From the NCBI RefSeq assembly GCF_901709675.1, contig NC_051087.1, forward strand, positions 14,628,067-14,692,066: DNA of 64,000 bases, in the 5' to 3' direction. The DNA is from Syngnathus acus (lineage: Eukaryota; Chordata; Actinopteri; Syngnathiformes; Syngnathidae). This document shows, in pieces, positions 21,078 through 32,247 of the stretch (the stretch's first letter is position 1; each line of letters begins with the position of its first letter). The notes below the pieces were generated by a model. It did not search any database, was not told the origin of the DNA, and saw nothing but the letters and a program-made list of their open reading frames with translations. The translations under genes and the position numbers were made by a program.

Positions 21078-21849
21078 TAGGGGTGTAACGATTCATCGAT
21101 ACACATCGATTAATCGATATAATGCTCTACGATTTATTGGCATCGATGCTAAACGTAAACATCGATTTATATCGGCGTGTTTGACCTCGGACATTAGACG
21201 CGACTTTATTTTGAAATCCAGTTCATTGTTGCTTGCTTCCTCTTTCCGGGAGCAGTACGCAGCGTGTTGTGTTGTGAGCAGAGCAGGCACGTGAAAGGGG
21301 AGCCGACAACTACGCGGCTCCTGGGCTGGTGCTATGGCTAGTGTCCAAGAAGACGAGGAAATTCGCTCCCCTTTGGGCTTCAAGTCATTCGTTTGGAAGC
21401 ACTTTGGATTCCAAAGAAAAGATGGCTCAACGGACAATTAAAATTATTGTAAATAAATAGTTCAGTAATGCACTTTAAAGTTAATGGTATTACAAAAAAA
21501 GAAAGAATATTCATTTTTCTTTACTTATATGAGAAAAAATATAGGAATTTGATAAAGTTCAGTGTTAAAATAAGCACTTTGTATACTACAATACTCTTGT
21601 AATTTCCTAAATAAAGAGTTTGCAGTACCTTGTTGATTTTGCGTATGAATTGTTATAAATCAGGATATTGTTCTATATTTTTTATTTAAAAAATAAATAA
21701 ATAAATAAAAATATCGATCGTGGAGCACTATATCGTGATGTATCGTGAATGAATCACAGCAGGCTTTAAGATATCGGCAAATATCGTATCGTGGTTCTTT
21801 GTATCGATATGATATCGTATCGTGACAAAACCCGCGATTTACACCCCTA
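21078..21849 (+). mobile_element. hAT element with BED-finger remnant, copy 2
   Basis: The ends TAGGGGTGTAACG and TTTACACCCCTA are flanked by the perfect 8-bp duplication GTATATTG (21070-21077 and 21850-21857). It is 772 bp and includes about 230 bp of 3' sequence missing from copy 1. It lies inside pogo-like family A copy 2. Confidence 0.93.
21334..21441 (+). pseudogene. BED-finger transposase N-terminus, truncated
   Basis: MASVQEDEEIRSPLGFKSF continues with VWKHFGFQRKDGSTDN and a stop (35 codons). The frame is intact up to the point where an internal deletion removes the C-x2-C part. It is a non-functional relic of the hAT transposase. Confidence 0.7.
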
Positions 21850-21955
21850 GTATATTGTCTAGACCCCGAATGTAAGACGACCCCCACTTTTACAGTCTTA
21901 TTTCAATGCAAAAAAACATCGTCTTATATTCGGAATAATACGGTACTAACAAATG

Positions 21956-21998
21956 TGTTTGTTTGTTTGTTTGTTTGTTTGTTTGTTTGTTTGTTTGT
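21956..21998. repeat. (GTTT)n microsatellite
   Basis: About ten GTTT units immediately beyond pogo-like family A copy 2. Confidence 0.95.
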
Positions 21999-22737
21999 TA
22001 TTCTATTTTTATAAGAGTAACTATGTAAATTGAAAAGAATTCCAAACTTGCTTACTGTGGGTTTGTAAAGATGTTGCTAAATTAAAGGTAAACAGCTTGC
22101 GTATCACTGCCTTGTCTTTCACCTAAGATTTGTCACCATTTCTTTATTCCAAGGCTTTAGGCTCTATTTGAAATTGTCTTTTTATACTATGACTCATGAA
22201 TGACATTCAAAATAATTCTGTTACAATCGTTTGAATCATGTCTGTTTACTAGATTCTAGCATATCAGAATAGTCAAGTCAAGTTTATTTATATAGTCCTT
22301 AATCACAGACGAGTCTCAAAGGGCTTCACGTAGTTGACAAGTTGACAATTATTCTCAACATCCCCTGATCTTAATTCCCAGGAGGGCAAGGAAAAACTCG
22401 CAAAACCCTACTGGGGAAAAATGAGAAACCTTGAGAAGAGATCACAAATGGGAGGATCCCCCTTCCAGGATGACCCGGCTGCAATGGATGAAGAGTGGGC
22501 AACATTGAACACACAATATAAAACAATCCAAAGAAAAACTAGATGTCCTTATTCAAAATGAAGAGCTGCAGGAAGGTGCCCTCAATTGTCATGACAGTGT
22601 CTGCAAGGAGGGTAATCCTCCTCAGATCCCTCGTCCCAATTGGTCAACATGGAGGTAGCAGTTCTGATACCTGTCGATATGGCATTCCAAAGCTCTAGAG
22701 CCCGAATAGAGAATGAGATCTAGATCAGGGTCTAGAG

Positions 22738-22892
22738 CAGGGGTCACCAACTCAATTCAAATAATCAGGATCGCTATCAGCCTTAATAGAGCTTGCTGAT
22801 GAGCTGATCATTTGAATCAGGTGTGTTGTTGCAGGGCTGCACCTAAAACAGGCTGGATTGGCGCCCTTGAGGACCGGAGTTGGTGACCCCTG
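22738..22892. mobile_element. short hAT element (CAGGGGTCACCAACTC ends)
   Basis: Inverted ends CAGGGGTCACCAACTC and GAGTTGGTGACCCCTG (one mismatch in the inner part) with flanks GTCTAGAG and GTCTAGAC (seven of eight identical). It is 155 bp and interrupts the L2-like LINE. A second family member is at 38494-38706. Confidence 0.85.
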
Positions 22893-23411
22893 GTCTAGAC
22901 CCTGCGAACTTCTTTTTGGCCCTAGGGTCACTAAAAGACCAGCGTTATGCGAATGAAGGTTTTGGGACGGAATGTAAGGTACAACCAGGTCGACGAGATA
23001 GGAAGGCGCTAAGCCATGCAATGTTTCATAGGTTAGTAAGAGAACCTTGCAATTGCATCGCAAGTAGACCGGGAGCCAATGCAAGTTGGCTAGTTATCGG
23101 GGTAATATGATCAAGTTTTCTCGTCCTTGCGAGCAGTCTCGCCGCAGCATGTTGTACCAACTGTAGACTTTTAATAGTAGCCTTAGGAAGACCAGAGAAC
23201 GATATGTTACAGTAATCGAGGCGTGACATAACAAATGCATGTATAATAATTTCCGCATCACGTGTTGATAGAATCGGATGAATTTTAGCAATATAACGGA
23301 GGTGAAAAAACACGGTTCTAGTTATGTTCTTAATATGTTTTAGAAAGGAGAGAGTTTGGTTCAATATAACACCAATGTAACAATATGATCTATTGTTAGC
23401 CAACTGGGAAC

Positions 23412-23563
23412 TGTTGAGGGAAGGGGAACGTTTTAAGAGCGGACACTTCCGGTTACAGGGTTAGACTAGCAGTACTGCGTAAGTGTACCAGGAGACAGAA
23501 ATAAAAGTTACAACCACGTTGGGTTGAATTGAGACCAGAGTGTGTGCCTTGTTTCTGATAACA
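23412..23563 (+). mobile_element. possible short solo LTR inside the L2-like LINE
   Basis: It starts TGTTGAGGG, ends GATAACA, and has AATAAA at about 23500. It interrupts the L2-like coding sequence between the NLGC-like and LANNRSYC segments. No clear flanking duplication was found. Confidence 0.4.
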
Positions 23564-24489
23564 CCATACATTAAACAACCGAGATTGGTTTAGGTGATAG
23601 TATATTTTTCCAGATTAAGAGTGGTTTCCTGAAACAGGTGGTGATAACGAGCAAGACCAATTATCAACATCTCGGTTTTTATCTGGGTTAAGACGTAGGA
23701 AATTGAGAGACATCCATTTTTTAATCTCAACAAGACATGCCTCAAGATTACAACAATCCCACGGATTTGTCATTGCTACGGCATATACCGTTTTGGCCCG
23801 AATATAAAACAATATTTTTTGCATTGAAATATGATTGAAAAAATGGGGGTCATCTTATATTCGAGGTCTAGACATGATACCCATTTTCACTTGTGCGCAG
23901 CGGTAAGTTAAAGGTTGCTGGTATCGATTGAGTATGTTGCTGTGATCGTGTGCGGCTTTGACACAAAGTGGGTAGGCTATATACATTTCATTGTTACTAC
24001 TGTCCACTTTTGTGCCGTTTGTCCGATCGCGGTTTGCTTCGTGTGCGCGCCGTTTGATTGACAGCTCCGGCGCGTTCCCTTAAGTTTGCCTCGCATCTTA
24101 TGAGTAGCCGTTACGCAGTTGCACGGTGACTAACGGTCGCCAGCAAACGTATTTTGTTGTCTCGATCGATGACTTATGTTTGGTGTGTCGCCGCGAGTAT
24201 TTCATTTATGGTTATTTATTATTTCTTTGCCAATAATTCAGTAAAGCAATCAAAACTGAACCACGTCCTCCCTCCTGTGTTCTGACCGACACCCGGGGGC
24301 GAAAAGAGCATAACCATCCGAGTTATGGCTCAGGCTCCCCAACAATAGCGGTAGCAGTTTGCATTATTTTATTGCAATGTTTTTTTTATTCAGATTTGTT
24401 TCAAGACGACAGTTACAGTTAGACTTTACTTTGATTGTTAATGCAGTGATTGCAATTTTGTTGTTTTATCACAGTAGATTGGTTTATTT

Positions 24490-25285
24490 CATCATCATCA
24501 TCATCATCATCGGTTTAAAGTCCGCTTTCCAGGCGCCGCTGGGTTGGACTGGGTTCTCGATATGGCTTTCTTCCACCGGGAACGGTCCATGGCCATCTCG
24601 TGGTTGATGCCGAGTGCCTTCATGTCGGCTGCCACGGTCGTCTGCCAGGTCTTTTTAGGTCGGCCACTGGGTCTTGTTCCCTCTACGTTATACGACAAAA
24701 CTTTCTTCACCCAGTCGTTCTCGTCCTTCCTCACTACATGTCCGTACCATCGCAGTCTGCCTCTCCTCACCACATCCACTATGGCCTCCACTCCCATCTT
24801 CTTTCTCAGCTCTGCACTGGTCTTTTCCTCCCTCATTAACACACCACACATCCATCTGATCATCCTCATTTCTGCTCTGTTTAGTTTGTCTTCGTGTTCT
24901 GTTTTCAGGGCCCATGCCTCACTTCCGTACGTCATACTACTTCTGACGCAGGCTGAGTACACTTGGCCTCTCATCTTCAGGGATGGGGCCTTAGATGTTA
25001 AGAAGGGCATGAGTTCCCTGAATTTCTTCCACCCGCTTCTCACCCTTGTGGTCACTGCTAGGTCCACCCCCCCATCAGCGTTAAGCATGTCTCCAAGGTA
25101 GCAGAAGCTGTCCACCACCTCGTACATCTCCTCATCTACCACGAGCCCCTCTTGCTCAGCTGGGTCTGCTTGGGCGACTTCTCCCCTGCACCGCTTGCAT
25201 TGGAAGGTCTCACTTGCAGCTAGTAGGCTGCCTTTTACTCCGCTGCATCTTTGGTGTACCCATCTCTGACAACCCTTGCACCGGA
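24490..25285 (-). mobile_element. RTE-like LINE, 5'-truncated
   Basis: Minus strand with a (GAT)n tail at 24490-24511. The flanking duplication TTTATTT (24483-24489 and 25286-25292) is confirmed by the empty site in family A copy 2 near 20478-20499, where the same DNA runs through without interruption. Only the C-terminal third of the ORF was copied. Confidence 0.92.
24507..25142 (-). pseudogene. RTE-like reverse transcriptase C-terminal segment
   Basis: A 211-codon open frame begins after the RT catalytic box. It includes SFCYLGDMLNADGG, VRSSMTYGSEAWAL, MRMIRWMCGV, LRWYGHVVRKDENDWVKK and RPSGRPKKTWQTTVAADMKA. These are thumb and C-terminal blocks shared by RTE-type LINEs. The frame is intact, so the copy looks young, but without endonuclease and RT core it is inactive. 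Confidence 0.8.
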
Positions 25286-26072
25286 TTTATTTACATTTCA
25301 AAAACCAGAAGCCATTCATTTACAAATGTGATTGCACTTTAGTTTACATATTAAAATGTTCAGATATGTGATAGACAGTTTTTGCATGATTTGAATGATG
25401 CAAAATAACATAGTTTTTCTCTCAAATATATTGTTGTAATCATTTGTTTCAGATGTAATTATTTTCTGTTTAAAAAGTAAATTTGGTGTTCTAAAAGTAT
25501 TTTTTCAAACTTGAGTCTTGAAAAAGAGGGGGTCGTCCTATAATCGGGGTCGTCTTACATCCGGGCCAATACGGTATATTATATAATTGGGTGTCATCCG
25601 CATAACAATGAAAACTAATGTTATATTTACGTACAATGTCCCCAAGCGGAATCATATAAATACTAAACAGTATAGGTCCGAGTACCGATCCCTACGGGAC
25701 ACCACGTGTAACATTAATGAGGTTAGAGGTCGTGTTGCCATGGACCATGCGGTGGGTCCTCTCTGAAAGATAAGAACTAAACCAACAAAGTGCTGACCCA
25801 GAAATAGCAACGCAGGTTTGAAGGCAATCTAATAAAATGTTATGATCGACAGTTTCGAAGGCAGCACTAAGATAGAGTAATAATAGTACAGATGAGGTGT
25901 TTGAGTCTATAGCTAAGAGGAGATCATTGGTCACTTTAGCAAGAGCTGTCTCAGTAGAATAGTTGCGTGAGATCATTGTTGACAAAGTCAATATCATGTA
26001 CCATAATATTGTATTTAACATTCTGCTTTTCCATGATTGTAAAACCCTCACAGAAGAAGCACATGTTAAAAG

Positions 26073-26295
26073 GTCGGGAGGAAAATCAGCACCTCCAAAT
26101 CTCGGACCATTGTGCTCAATTAGTCAAGGCTGGAGTTTACCCACTCCTGGTCGGGGATGAGAACCTGCCCCTAGTGGCAGAGTTCATGTATCTTGTGGTT
26201 TTGTACAAAAGTGAGGTGAGGATGGAGTGGGAGATAGACAATCGCATCGATGCAGCAATGCACTAACTGTCTGTCGTGATGAAGACTGATTTTCT
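26073..26295 (+). mobile_element. Rex3-like LINE remnant
   Basis: A decayed match to the thumb region of the Rex3-like copy at 58272-59645: VGDENLPLVAEFMYLVVLYK, SEVRMEWEIDNRIDAA. Nucleotides upstream (AAATCAGCACCTCCAAATCT) correspond to the STSKSE block. Stops and frameshifts are present. It abuts the 5' edge of the L2-like LINE. Confidence 0.65.
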
Positions 26296-26649
26296 GATTA
26301 ATTTACATTCCGAACCTCACATATTGTCAGATTGAGAAAACCAAAAAATGTTAGCAAAACATACAGAGGATACTGGGTTCACAAACTTATTGTAAATTGT
26401 TCATTGACCCTATTCTGAACCAAAGCATTGTTTCCCATTAAAATGAATGGAAATCACATCGAATCATTCGGCTCCAGAACCAAGTAGCTTGCGGACAACG
26501 CAGATGGAAGGAGCGGAAAGCGGAGCAGAGAAGAACAAACAGCCTTCCTAAGTACTATAATTTTTAAAATTGTGAAACAGTGCCAACGCCCGAGGTAGAA
26601 CGTCTATGCATGATTCTATGCATATAACATATAATATAGCATAATCGAT

Positions 26650-26697
26650 AATTGGATGGACAGATGGATGGATGCATGAATGGATGGATGGATGGGT
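26650..26697. repeat. (GGAT)n microsatellite
   Basis: Impure GGAT repeats, possibly an old SINE tail. Confidence 0.8.
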
Positions 26698-26817
26698 TAT
26701 TGGATGTTTAATAAAGGCAAAAATATCTATTGATAAAGACAGCTACAGCTAGAAAAAGCAAAAACACAATTCAAAGTTCATCGATCCATCTACCCTCTCA
26801 TCTTCTTCCTACTGCCT

Positions 26818-27260
26818 GGAGTTATCGTGGACAACAACCTCACCTTCATTAAAGTGTCAAAACAGCTTTTCATCACCTCAGAAATATCGCCCGTATCTTT
26901 CCACTCTACAGTTGAAACCCTTATCCATGCTTTTATATCATCTCGCATTGACAACTCGAATAGCATGTGCTACGCCGGCACACCTTCAAATCTCCTCAAC
27001 AAACTTTAAAACTCTGCAACCTGTTCCCATGACCACATTACCAGTTTTTCAGAATCTCGACTTACTTCCGATAACTTAGCACATCAAATTCAGAATTCGC
27101 CTTCTCACCCAAAAGCCCTCCAGAGCGAGGCTCCTAATGATATTAATGACTCGCTTCACTCTTAAACCCCTTCCCGTATGCTCCGTTCATCTGACAATAA
27201 GCTCTTCATTATCCCAAGAATCCAACGCCGTACTTGGGGCGACAGAGCAATCGTTGTTGT
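26818..27260 (+). mobile_element. L2-like LINE remnant
   Basis: A degenerate frame includes GVIVDNNLTFIKVSKQ, ETLIHAFISSRIDNSNSMCY, DHITSFSES and MLRSSDNKLFIIPRIQRRTW. These correspond in order to thumb and C-terminal blocks of the L2-like LINE at 22267-26055. Several frameshifts and stops make this an old copy. Confidence 0.65.
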
Positions 27261-27303
27261 TGCGTGTGTGTACGTGTGTGTGTGCGTGTGTGCATGTGTG
27301 TGT

Positions 27304-27960
27304 CTAAACATGAATTACAAAGACATACAGTATGTGGCGTTCAAACCGATAAACTTTATTGTTTATAACAAATAATCATTAACTTTGACATGTTCCAAAA
27401 AAGCTGGGAGGGGGTCAAGTTTACCACTGTGTTGCATCCCTTTTTCTTTTAAGAAAATTCAATAAAAGTTTGGAAACTGATTACACTAAATGTTGAAGCT
27501 TTGTAGGTGAAATTTTCCCCCCAATTTTTTTTAAAATGTATTATTCTATTGAGCCCATTACTTTGCTGGACAAGGCTGCAATGGGCAAAGCCCACTTGAA
27601 GTGGCAGAGTTGATTGAGGCTGTGGTGGGCTACTGGGCGGGCTAGACATTTTGGCAGCTGCAAAATTTATGGTGGGTAGCCACTACAGCATTTGCACAGT
27701 GGCAGCAATGATAACGGTCTGATTTGGCACACCCAACCTTACATCTGTACATCTAATAGCCTGCAAAATATAAGAACATTCGACCACTGTGCCACCCAGG
27801 TTTTTACGGTGTGACCAATAAGACATTCCTCAGGGGAGTTCTGAGTTCAGTAATGTTATTACATGTGGTGTCACTATCAATTTTGCCAGTCCGTCTTCCA
27901 TCCTTCATCTGTCACCTGGGAACCATTCCGTCCTCATCTGTCCATCTTTATTCATAACAT
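27304..27960. other. no gene recognised
   Basis: (GT)n at 27264-27303 precedes anonymous sequence. Confidence 0.4.
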
Positions 27961-27974
27961 AGCATGATTGTCAC

Positions 27975-30900
27975 AATTACAAGATGGCGGCGCGTGCACA
28001 CGCAGCGACCTCTCTCTGTCCCGCCTGAACGGTGTTTTGTTCGTTTAATGAGTGTTTGTCCGACAGTTTTGTGTGTTCGTCTCGTCGTACTGAGTCGTGC
28101 TACAAGTACAGCAGGCAGGTTCTGCTCGACATCGGCGAAAGCGAGTTTTGTGGCGTTCTGGACTTTGAAGCGGGGACATTAAAGAAGCTCGGACTGCTCC
28201 GTCCTGAAACGTCGCCGGACTCGCCTGCTATTCCTCCCCCGGTTAGGGAGCGTCGGAAGCGGTGTGCGAGGAGGCTGAAGAGGGGCAAGCGCGGAGGCGT
28301 CCGGGCCAGGCTGGCGGCCAACCCAGCTCGCCCGGCCGTGCCTTCCATTCTTCTGGCGAATGTTCGATCGCTGGACAACAAAATGGATTACATTCACCTG
28401 CTGAGATCTACGAACCGGACAGTGCGTAACTGCTGTGTGCTCGTGTTCACTGAGACTTGGTTGACTGTCAACATTCCGGACTCTGCTGTACATCTGGAGC
28501 GGCTAGCGTGCTATCGGGCGGACCGGGCCATTGTAAAAGGGGAAAAATCGCGAGGAGGTGGAATATGCGTCTACATCCGTGACGAATGGTGCCGGGACTC
28601 TGTAGTGGTATGCAAGCACTGCTCGCCACTGGCGGAGTTTGTGATCATTAAGTGCCGTCCATTTTACCTGCCGAGGGAATTTACTGCGATTCTGCTAGTC
28701 GCGGTATACATCCCGCCTTCCAACATCGAAGGCGACAGGATCGCGGCTCTTAGTGAACTGTACCAGGCTGTCAGTGAACAACAGACGGCGCACCCTGACG
28801 GTTTCACCATCTTCGCTGGTGATTTTAATCACGCTAACCTGAAGTCTGTTTTTCCGAGGCTTCACCAGCATGTTAATTTTCCAACACGTGGCGACAGCTT
28901 CCTGGACCTGGTCTCCTCTTCACATAAAGGAGCTTTCAAAGCCGCCACCCTCCTCCATCTTGGACTTTCTGACCATATCACTGTTATGCTTTTGCCCGCA
29001 TACAGACAAATGGTGAAAGCATCCAGGCCGGTTCGCAAGCGGGTTAGAGTGTGGCCTGAGGGTGCCTCTGATGTGCTTCGAGACTGCTTTGGCTCTACTG
29101 ACTGGGAAATGTTTAAGCAGGCGGCCACTTGCAATGATCGGACGGACATAGAGGAGTGTACTGACTCTGTTTCTTCTTACATCGCGAAGTGCATTGATGA
29201 TGTGACCCACTCGAAATACATCGTCACTCGGGCTAACTGGAAGCCATGGCTGACTGGGGCTGTCCTCAGGCTGCTGAGGGCCAGGGACAAAGCCTTCAGA
29301 GCGGGGGATGAGGCTGGCTTGAGGACAGCGAGGGCCGACCTGTCCCGGGGCATCAAGGAGGCGAAAAGGGCGTTCTCTTGCAAGATTACCACCCACTTCA
29401 AGGACGCACGGAGCCTTTGGCAGGGCATTCAGACCATCACGTACTACAAGCCCGCGCCGCAGAGCTGTGAGGGCGACGTCCGTCTGCTCAAGGATCTCAA
29501 CCGCTTCTTTGCTCGCTTCGACGCTCAGAACAGCACTTGCCCGCTGAAGACCCCTCCCCCTCCACAAGAGCAGCCCCTGTGCCTCTCTGCTGATAGCGTG
29601 AGGAGGGCGCTTGCCGCTATCAACACCCGTAAGGCGGCGGGCCCTGACAACATCCCAGGTCGAGCGCTGAAGGACTGCGCTGGGGAGCTGACGGGTGTCT
29701 TCACGGACATCTTTAACATTTCCCTGCAGCAGGCCGTCGTCCCTTCGTGTTTCAACGCTGCCACCATCGTACCTGTGCCGAAGAAACCTGCCCCGTCCTG
29801 CTTCAATGACTACCGCCCCGTGGCACTGACGCCCATCATCATGAAGTGCTTTGAGCGGCTTGTCATGGAGCACATCAGATCCATTCTCCCCCCCACCACA
29901 GACCCCTTCCAGTTTGCGTACCGAGCCAAACGGTCCTCTGAGGATGCCATCTGCTCTGAGTAGGGACTCGTATGTGAGATTGCTGTTTGTGGACTTCAGT
30001 TCTGCCTTCAACACCATTGTACCACAACGACTCATCTGCAAACTCGCCAAGCTGGGCCTCAGTACCTACCTCTGCAACTGGCTACTAGACTTCCTCTGTC
30101 AGAGGCCTCAGGTGGTGCGTGTTGGCGACAAAATCTCCGCCAGGATCACGCTGAGCATGGGGGCCCCCCAAGGCTGCGTGCTCAGTCCGCTGCTCTTCAC
30201 CCTGCTGACGCATGACTGCGCTGCAACCTACAGCACCAACCGCATGGTGAGATTTGCTGACGACACGACTCTGGTGGGTCTCATCACCAAGGGCGACGAG
30301 ACTCAATACAGGTTGGAGGTTGACCTTCTGTCCACGTGGTGCAAGGACAACAACCTCCTGCTGAACATCAACAAGACCAAGGAGATTGTTGTTGACTTCC
30401 GGAAGGGTCACACCCAACACCTGCCGCTGACCATCGATGGTGCTGTGGTGGAGAGGGTGAGCAGCACCAGGTTCCTGGGGGTGCACATCAGTGAGGATCT
30501 CTCCTGGTCCACCAACACCGCATCACTGGCGAAGAAGGCCCAGCGCCGCCTGTACTTCCTGCGGAAACTCAGGCGAGCAAGTGCTCCTCCGGCCGTCATG
30601 ACTACATTTTACCGTGGCACCATTGAGAGCGTCCTCTCCAGTTGTATCACTGTTTGGGGTGGTAGCTGCACTGAATACAACATGAAGGCCCTGCAGCGCA
30701 TTGTGAACACGGCTGGTAAGGTTATTGGTGCTTCACTCCCCTCCTTGAAGGACATTTACGCCTCCCATCTCACCCGCAAGGCGACCACGATTGTGAGTGA
30801 TGTGAGTCACCCCGCTCACTCTTTGTTCGATCTTCTGCCCTCTGGGAAGAGGTCCAGGAGCCTGCGCTCCCGCACCACCAGACTCACCAACAGCTTCATT

Positions 30901-31227
30901 CTCCAGGCTGTTAGGATCCTGAACTCTCTCCCCCCTTCTGTGTAGCGTCCTGTACTTTTGCGCTATATTCTGACTGTCTGCTGTATGCACACTTGCTCCA
31001 TTTTTGCGCCTCTTATTTATTGTGTTATTTGTTTATTTATTATTTATTCATCACTCTTATTTATTCATTGTTTGTGCCTTCTTGTTTTTATTTTTTTGTG
31101 TTGTTTACTTGTATGTATATTGTGTACTATGTCTTGTCACCGTGGGATAGTGGGAACGTAATTTCGATTTCTTTGTGTCTTGGCATGGGAAGAAATTGAC
31201 AATAAAGAAGACTTTGACTTTGACTTT
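27975..31227 (+). mobile_element. Rex1-like LINE, almost full length
   Basis: It begins near CAAGATGGCGGCGCG, a CpG-rich 5' region, and ends with an AATAAAGAAG signal and a (TTTGAC)n tail at 31200-31227. It spans about 3.25 kb, close to a complete element. The 3' tail is nearly identical to that of the fragment at 1-575, showing one family. Sequence is well preserved with long open frames, so insertion appears recent. Flanking duplications could not be identified. Confidence 0.85.
28032..30945 (+). pseudogene. Rex1-like endonuclease-reverse transcriptase with one frame-breaking deletion
   Basis: Part 1 (28032-29963, 643 codons) has a basic N-terminus. An APE-type endonuclease spans about residues 106-320, with NVRSLDNK, TETWL, GDFNHANL and LSDH. 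The RT start includes KAAGPDNIPGRALKD and ends at [16 protein letters not shown]. Part 2 is in a different frame from about 29968 to 30945. It carries [31 protein letters not shown], the catalytic [24 protein letters not shown] and [18 protein letters not shown]. At the junction about 50 bp expected between EDA and RDSYVR are missing, which breaks the frame. Apart from this deletion the ORF looks complete. The start at 28032 is chosen because the frame is open upstream of the endonuclease; a second frame at 27964-28182 is probably a shadow. Confidence 0.87.
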
Positions 31228-31229
31228 GT

Positions 31230-31619
31230 GCATTGTCCCCCCACATATAAACAAAATTTAAAAAAGAACAAAGCAAAAAAGTTCATTGTCCTACAGATGA
31301 GAAAACCAATCTTTGGCAGACTTCCACGTTAGTTTGCCGAGCTTCGTTGGACGGACGGACTTTATTCAGCACTTGGCACGGAGAGGGACAATTACTCAGA
31401 TGGACAAAATCCCACTTCTGTCAGTCCTCATTCCGTCCTTTTTTTTAACTTTGTCGTCCCTTGTCCTTCATATGTTAAATGTCCGTCTGAGATGAAATGC
31501 CCACCTCCGCTTTTTATTTTTTAATTTTTTAATTGAGTATTTTTTTATACGAAGAAACTGTACTTTTCCTCCTTCACGGAAAACGGCTGCTCATCCTGGT
31601 GGGCTCCTTGCTTCACAGG
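31230..31619. other. no gene recognised
   Basis: AT-rich stretch between the Rex1-like tail and gag debris. Confidence 0.4.
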
Positions 31620-32138
31620 CATGGCGGATTACGTGAAGGACGAGATAATCTCCTACGACCGTCCCCGTACTCTCAAGGACGCCATGGACCTGGAGGCATG
31701 CTTAGACCGGCGTATCCGGACATGACAACGCGAGAAGGAAAGGAGGAACCCTTCCCTGCTCCGCAGCTGTACCAATGGGGCCGCCAACTCGCCTGCCTTT
31801 GACTATCACAGACATCCAGCTGGGATCGACAAAGCCAATCATCGCGTCGTGACGTGTCCGTTGAAAGGCCAGTGCTCACACGACATTGGTGAATCCACGT
31901 GAGCTTGGCCAGAACAGTCTCCCCAGCAAGTAACAAGCTGCTACTGCAGGCCCGTCTGCTCCTCTCAAATGGCACCCTGACGCAGGCTGCCCTGGTTGAC
32001 TCCGGGGCTGAAACCAACATTATGGACATTGGACTCGCCCGCCAGTGGAACATTGCCAGCTACTCTCTGTTGCCTCTCGTTCCGGCTCAGGATTTGGAAG
32101 GGCGGCTGATCCGTGAGGTGACTATAGGAGTCACGTGA
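31620..32138 (+). pseudogene. Ty3/gypsy gag end and protease fragment
   Basis: From 31621 the frame gives MADYVKDEIISYDRPRTLKD and MDLEACLDRRIRT then a stop. This matches the C-terminal gag segment of Sushi-like Ty3/gypsy elements, where a LxxYI..LD.RI pattern precedes the zinc knuckle. In another frame, 31899-32138 gives TLTQAALVDSGAETNIMDIG and ARQWNIASYSLLPL, the retropepsin-type aspartic protease with its D-S-G catalytic triad. Zinc knuckle, RT, RNase H and integrase are absent. It is a decayed fragment with no LTR identified beside it. Confidence 0.7.
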
Positions 32139-32247
32139 TGTTACATTTGTGTATCTCCTCATGACTGGACAGTATCTGTTTTATTGTTTTATTGTTTTCC
32201 CATAAAAAGAGCAATGCGGTACAGCATAGAAAGCAAGAAAACTTAGC

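Larger units (their letters stand above)
20219..21943. mobile_element. pogo-like element family A, copy 2
   Basis: The left end CCGTATTGGCCCGAATATAA follows TA at 20217-20218, which is shared with the neighbouring ISL2EU-like element. The right end ATTCGGAATAATACGG precedes TA at 21944. Left-side sequence to about 20610 matches copy 1. Beyond that, copies 2 and 3 carry a different 0.45-kb module (20633-21070) instead of the transposase relic of copy 1. A BED-type hAT element is inserted at 21078-21849. Confidence 0.85.
23788..25574. mobile_element. pogo-like element family A, copy 3
   Basis: Inverted ends CCGTTTTGGCCCGAATATAA and TCCGGGCCAATACGG lie next to TA (23786-23787 and 25575-25576). 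It is in the opposite orientation to copies 1 and 2. It carries the LTR-like module (23905-24350) and interrupts the L2-like LINE just after the YADDTQLY box. An RTE-like LINE later inserted at 24490-25285. Confidence 0.87.
22267..26055 (-). mobile_element. L2-like LINE split by nested insertions
   Basis: Minus strand. From 26051: NYSTETALAKVTNDLLLAID, LYLSAAFETVDHNILLD, GVP[16 protein letters not shown] (a CAG-to-TAG change) and YADDTQLY near 25580. A pogo-like element then intervenes (23788-25574). Reading resumes at 23786 with KKWMSLNFLRLNPDKN, then FFHLRYIAKIHPILS, SRLDYCNISFSGLP, HWLPV and LHGLAPSYLVDL. The 3' UTR ends with CTATATAAATAAACTTGACTTGA in outline at 22267. Additional insertions are a hAT element (22738-22892) and an LTR-like piece (23412-23563). 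The RT is clearly L2/CR1-type and clearly dead. Confidence 0.82.

Noticed and set aside
28920-30050. A 376-codon minus-strand ORF opposite the Rex1-like LINE
   Set aside because: It is antisense to the endonuclease-RT frame, whose motifs are clear; GC-rich coding DNA often leaves such shadows.
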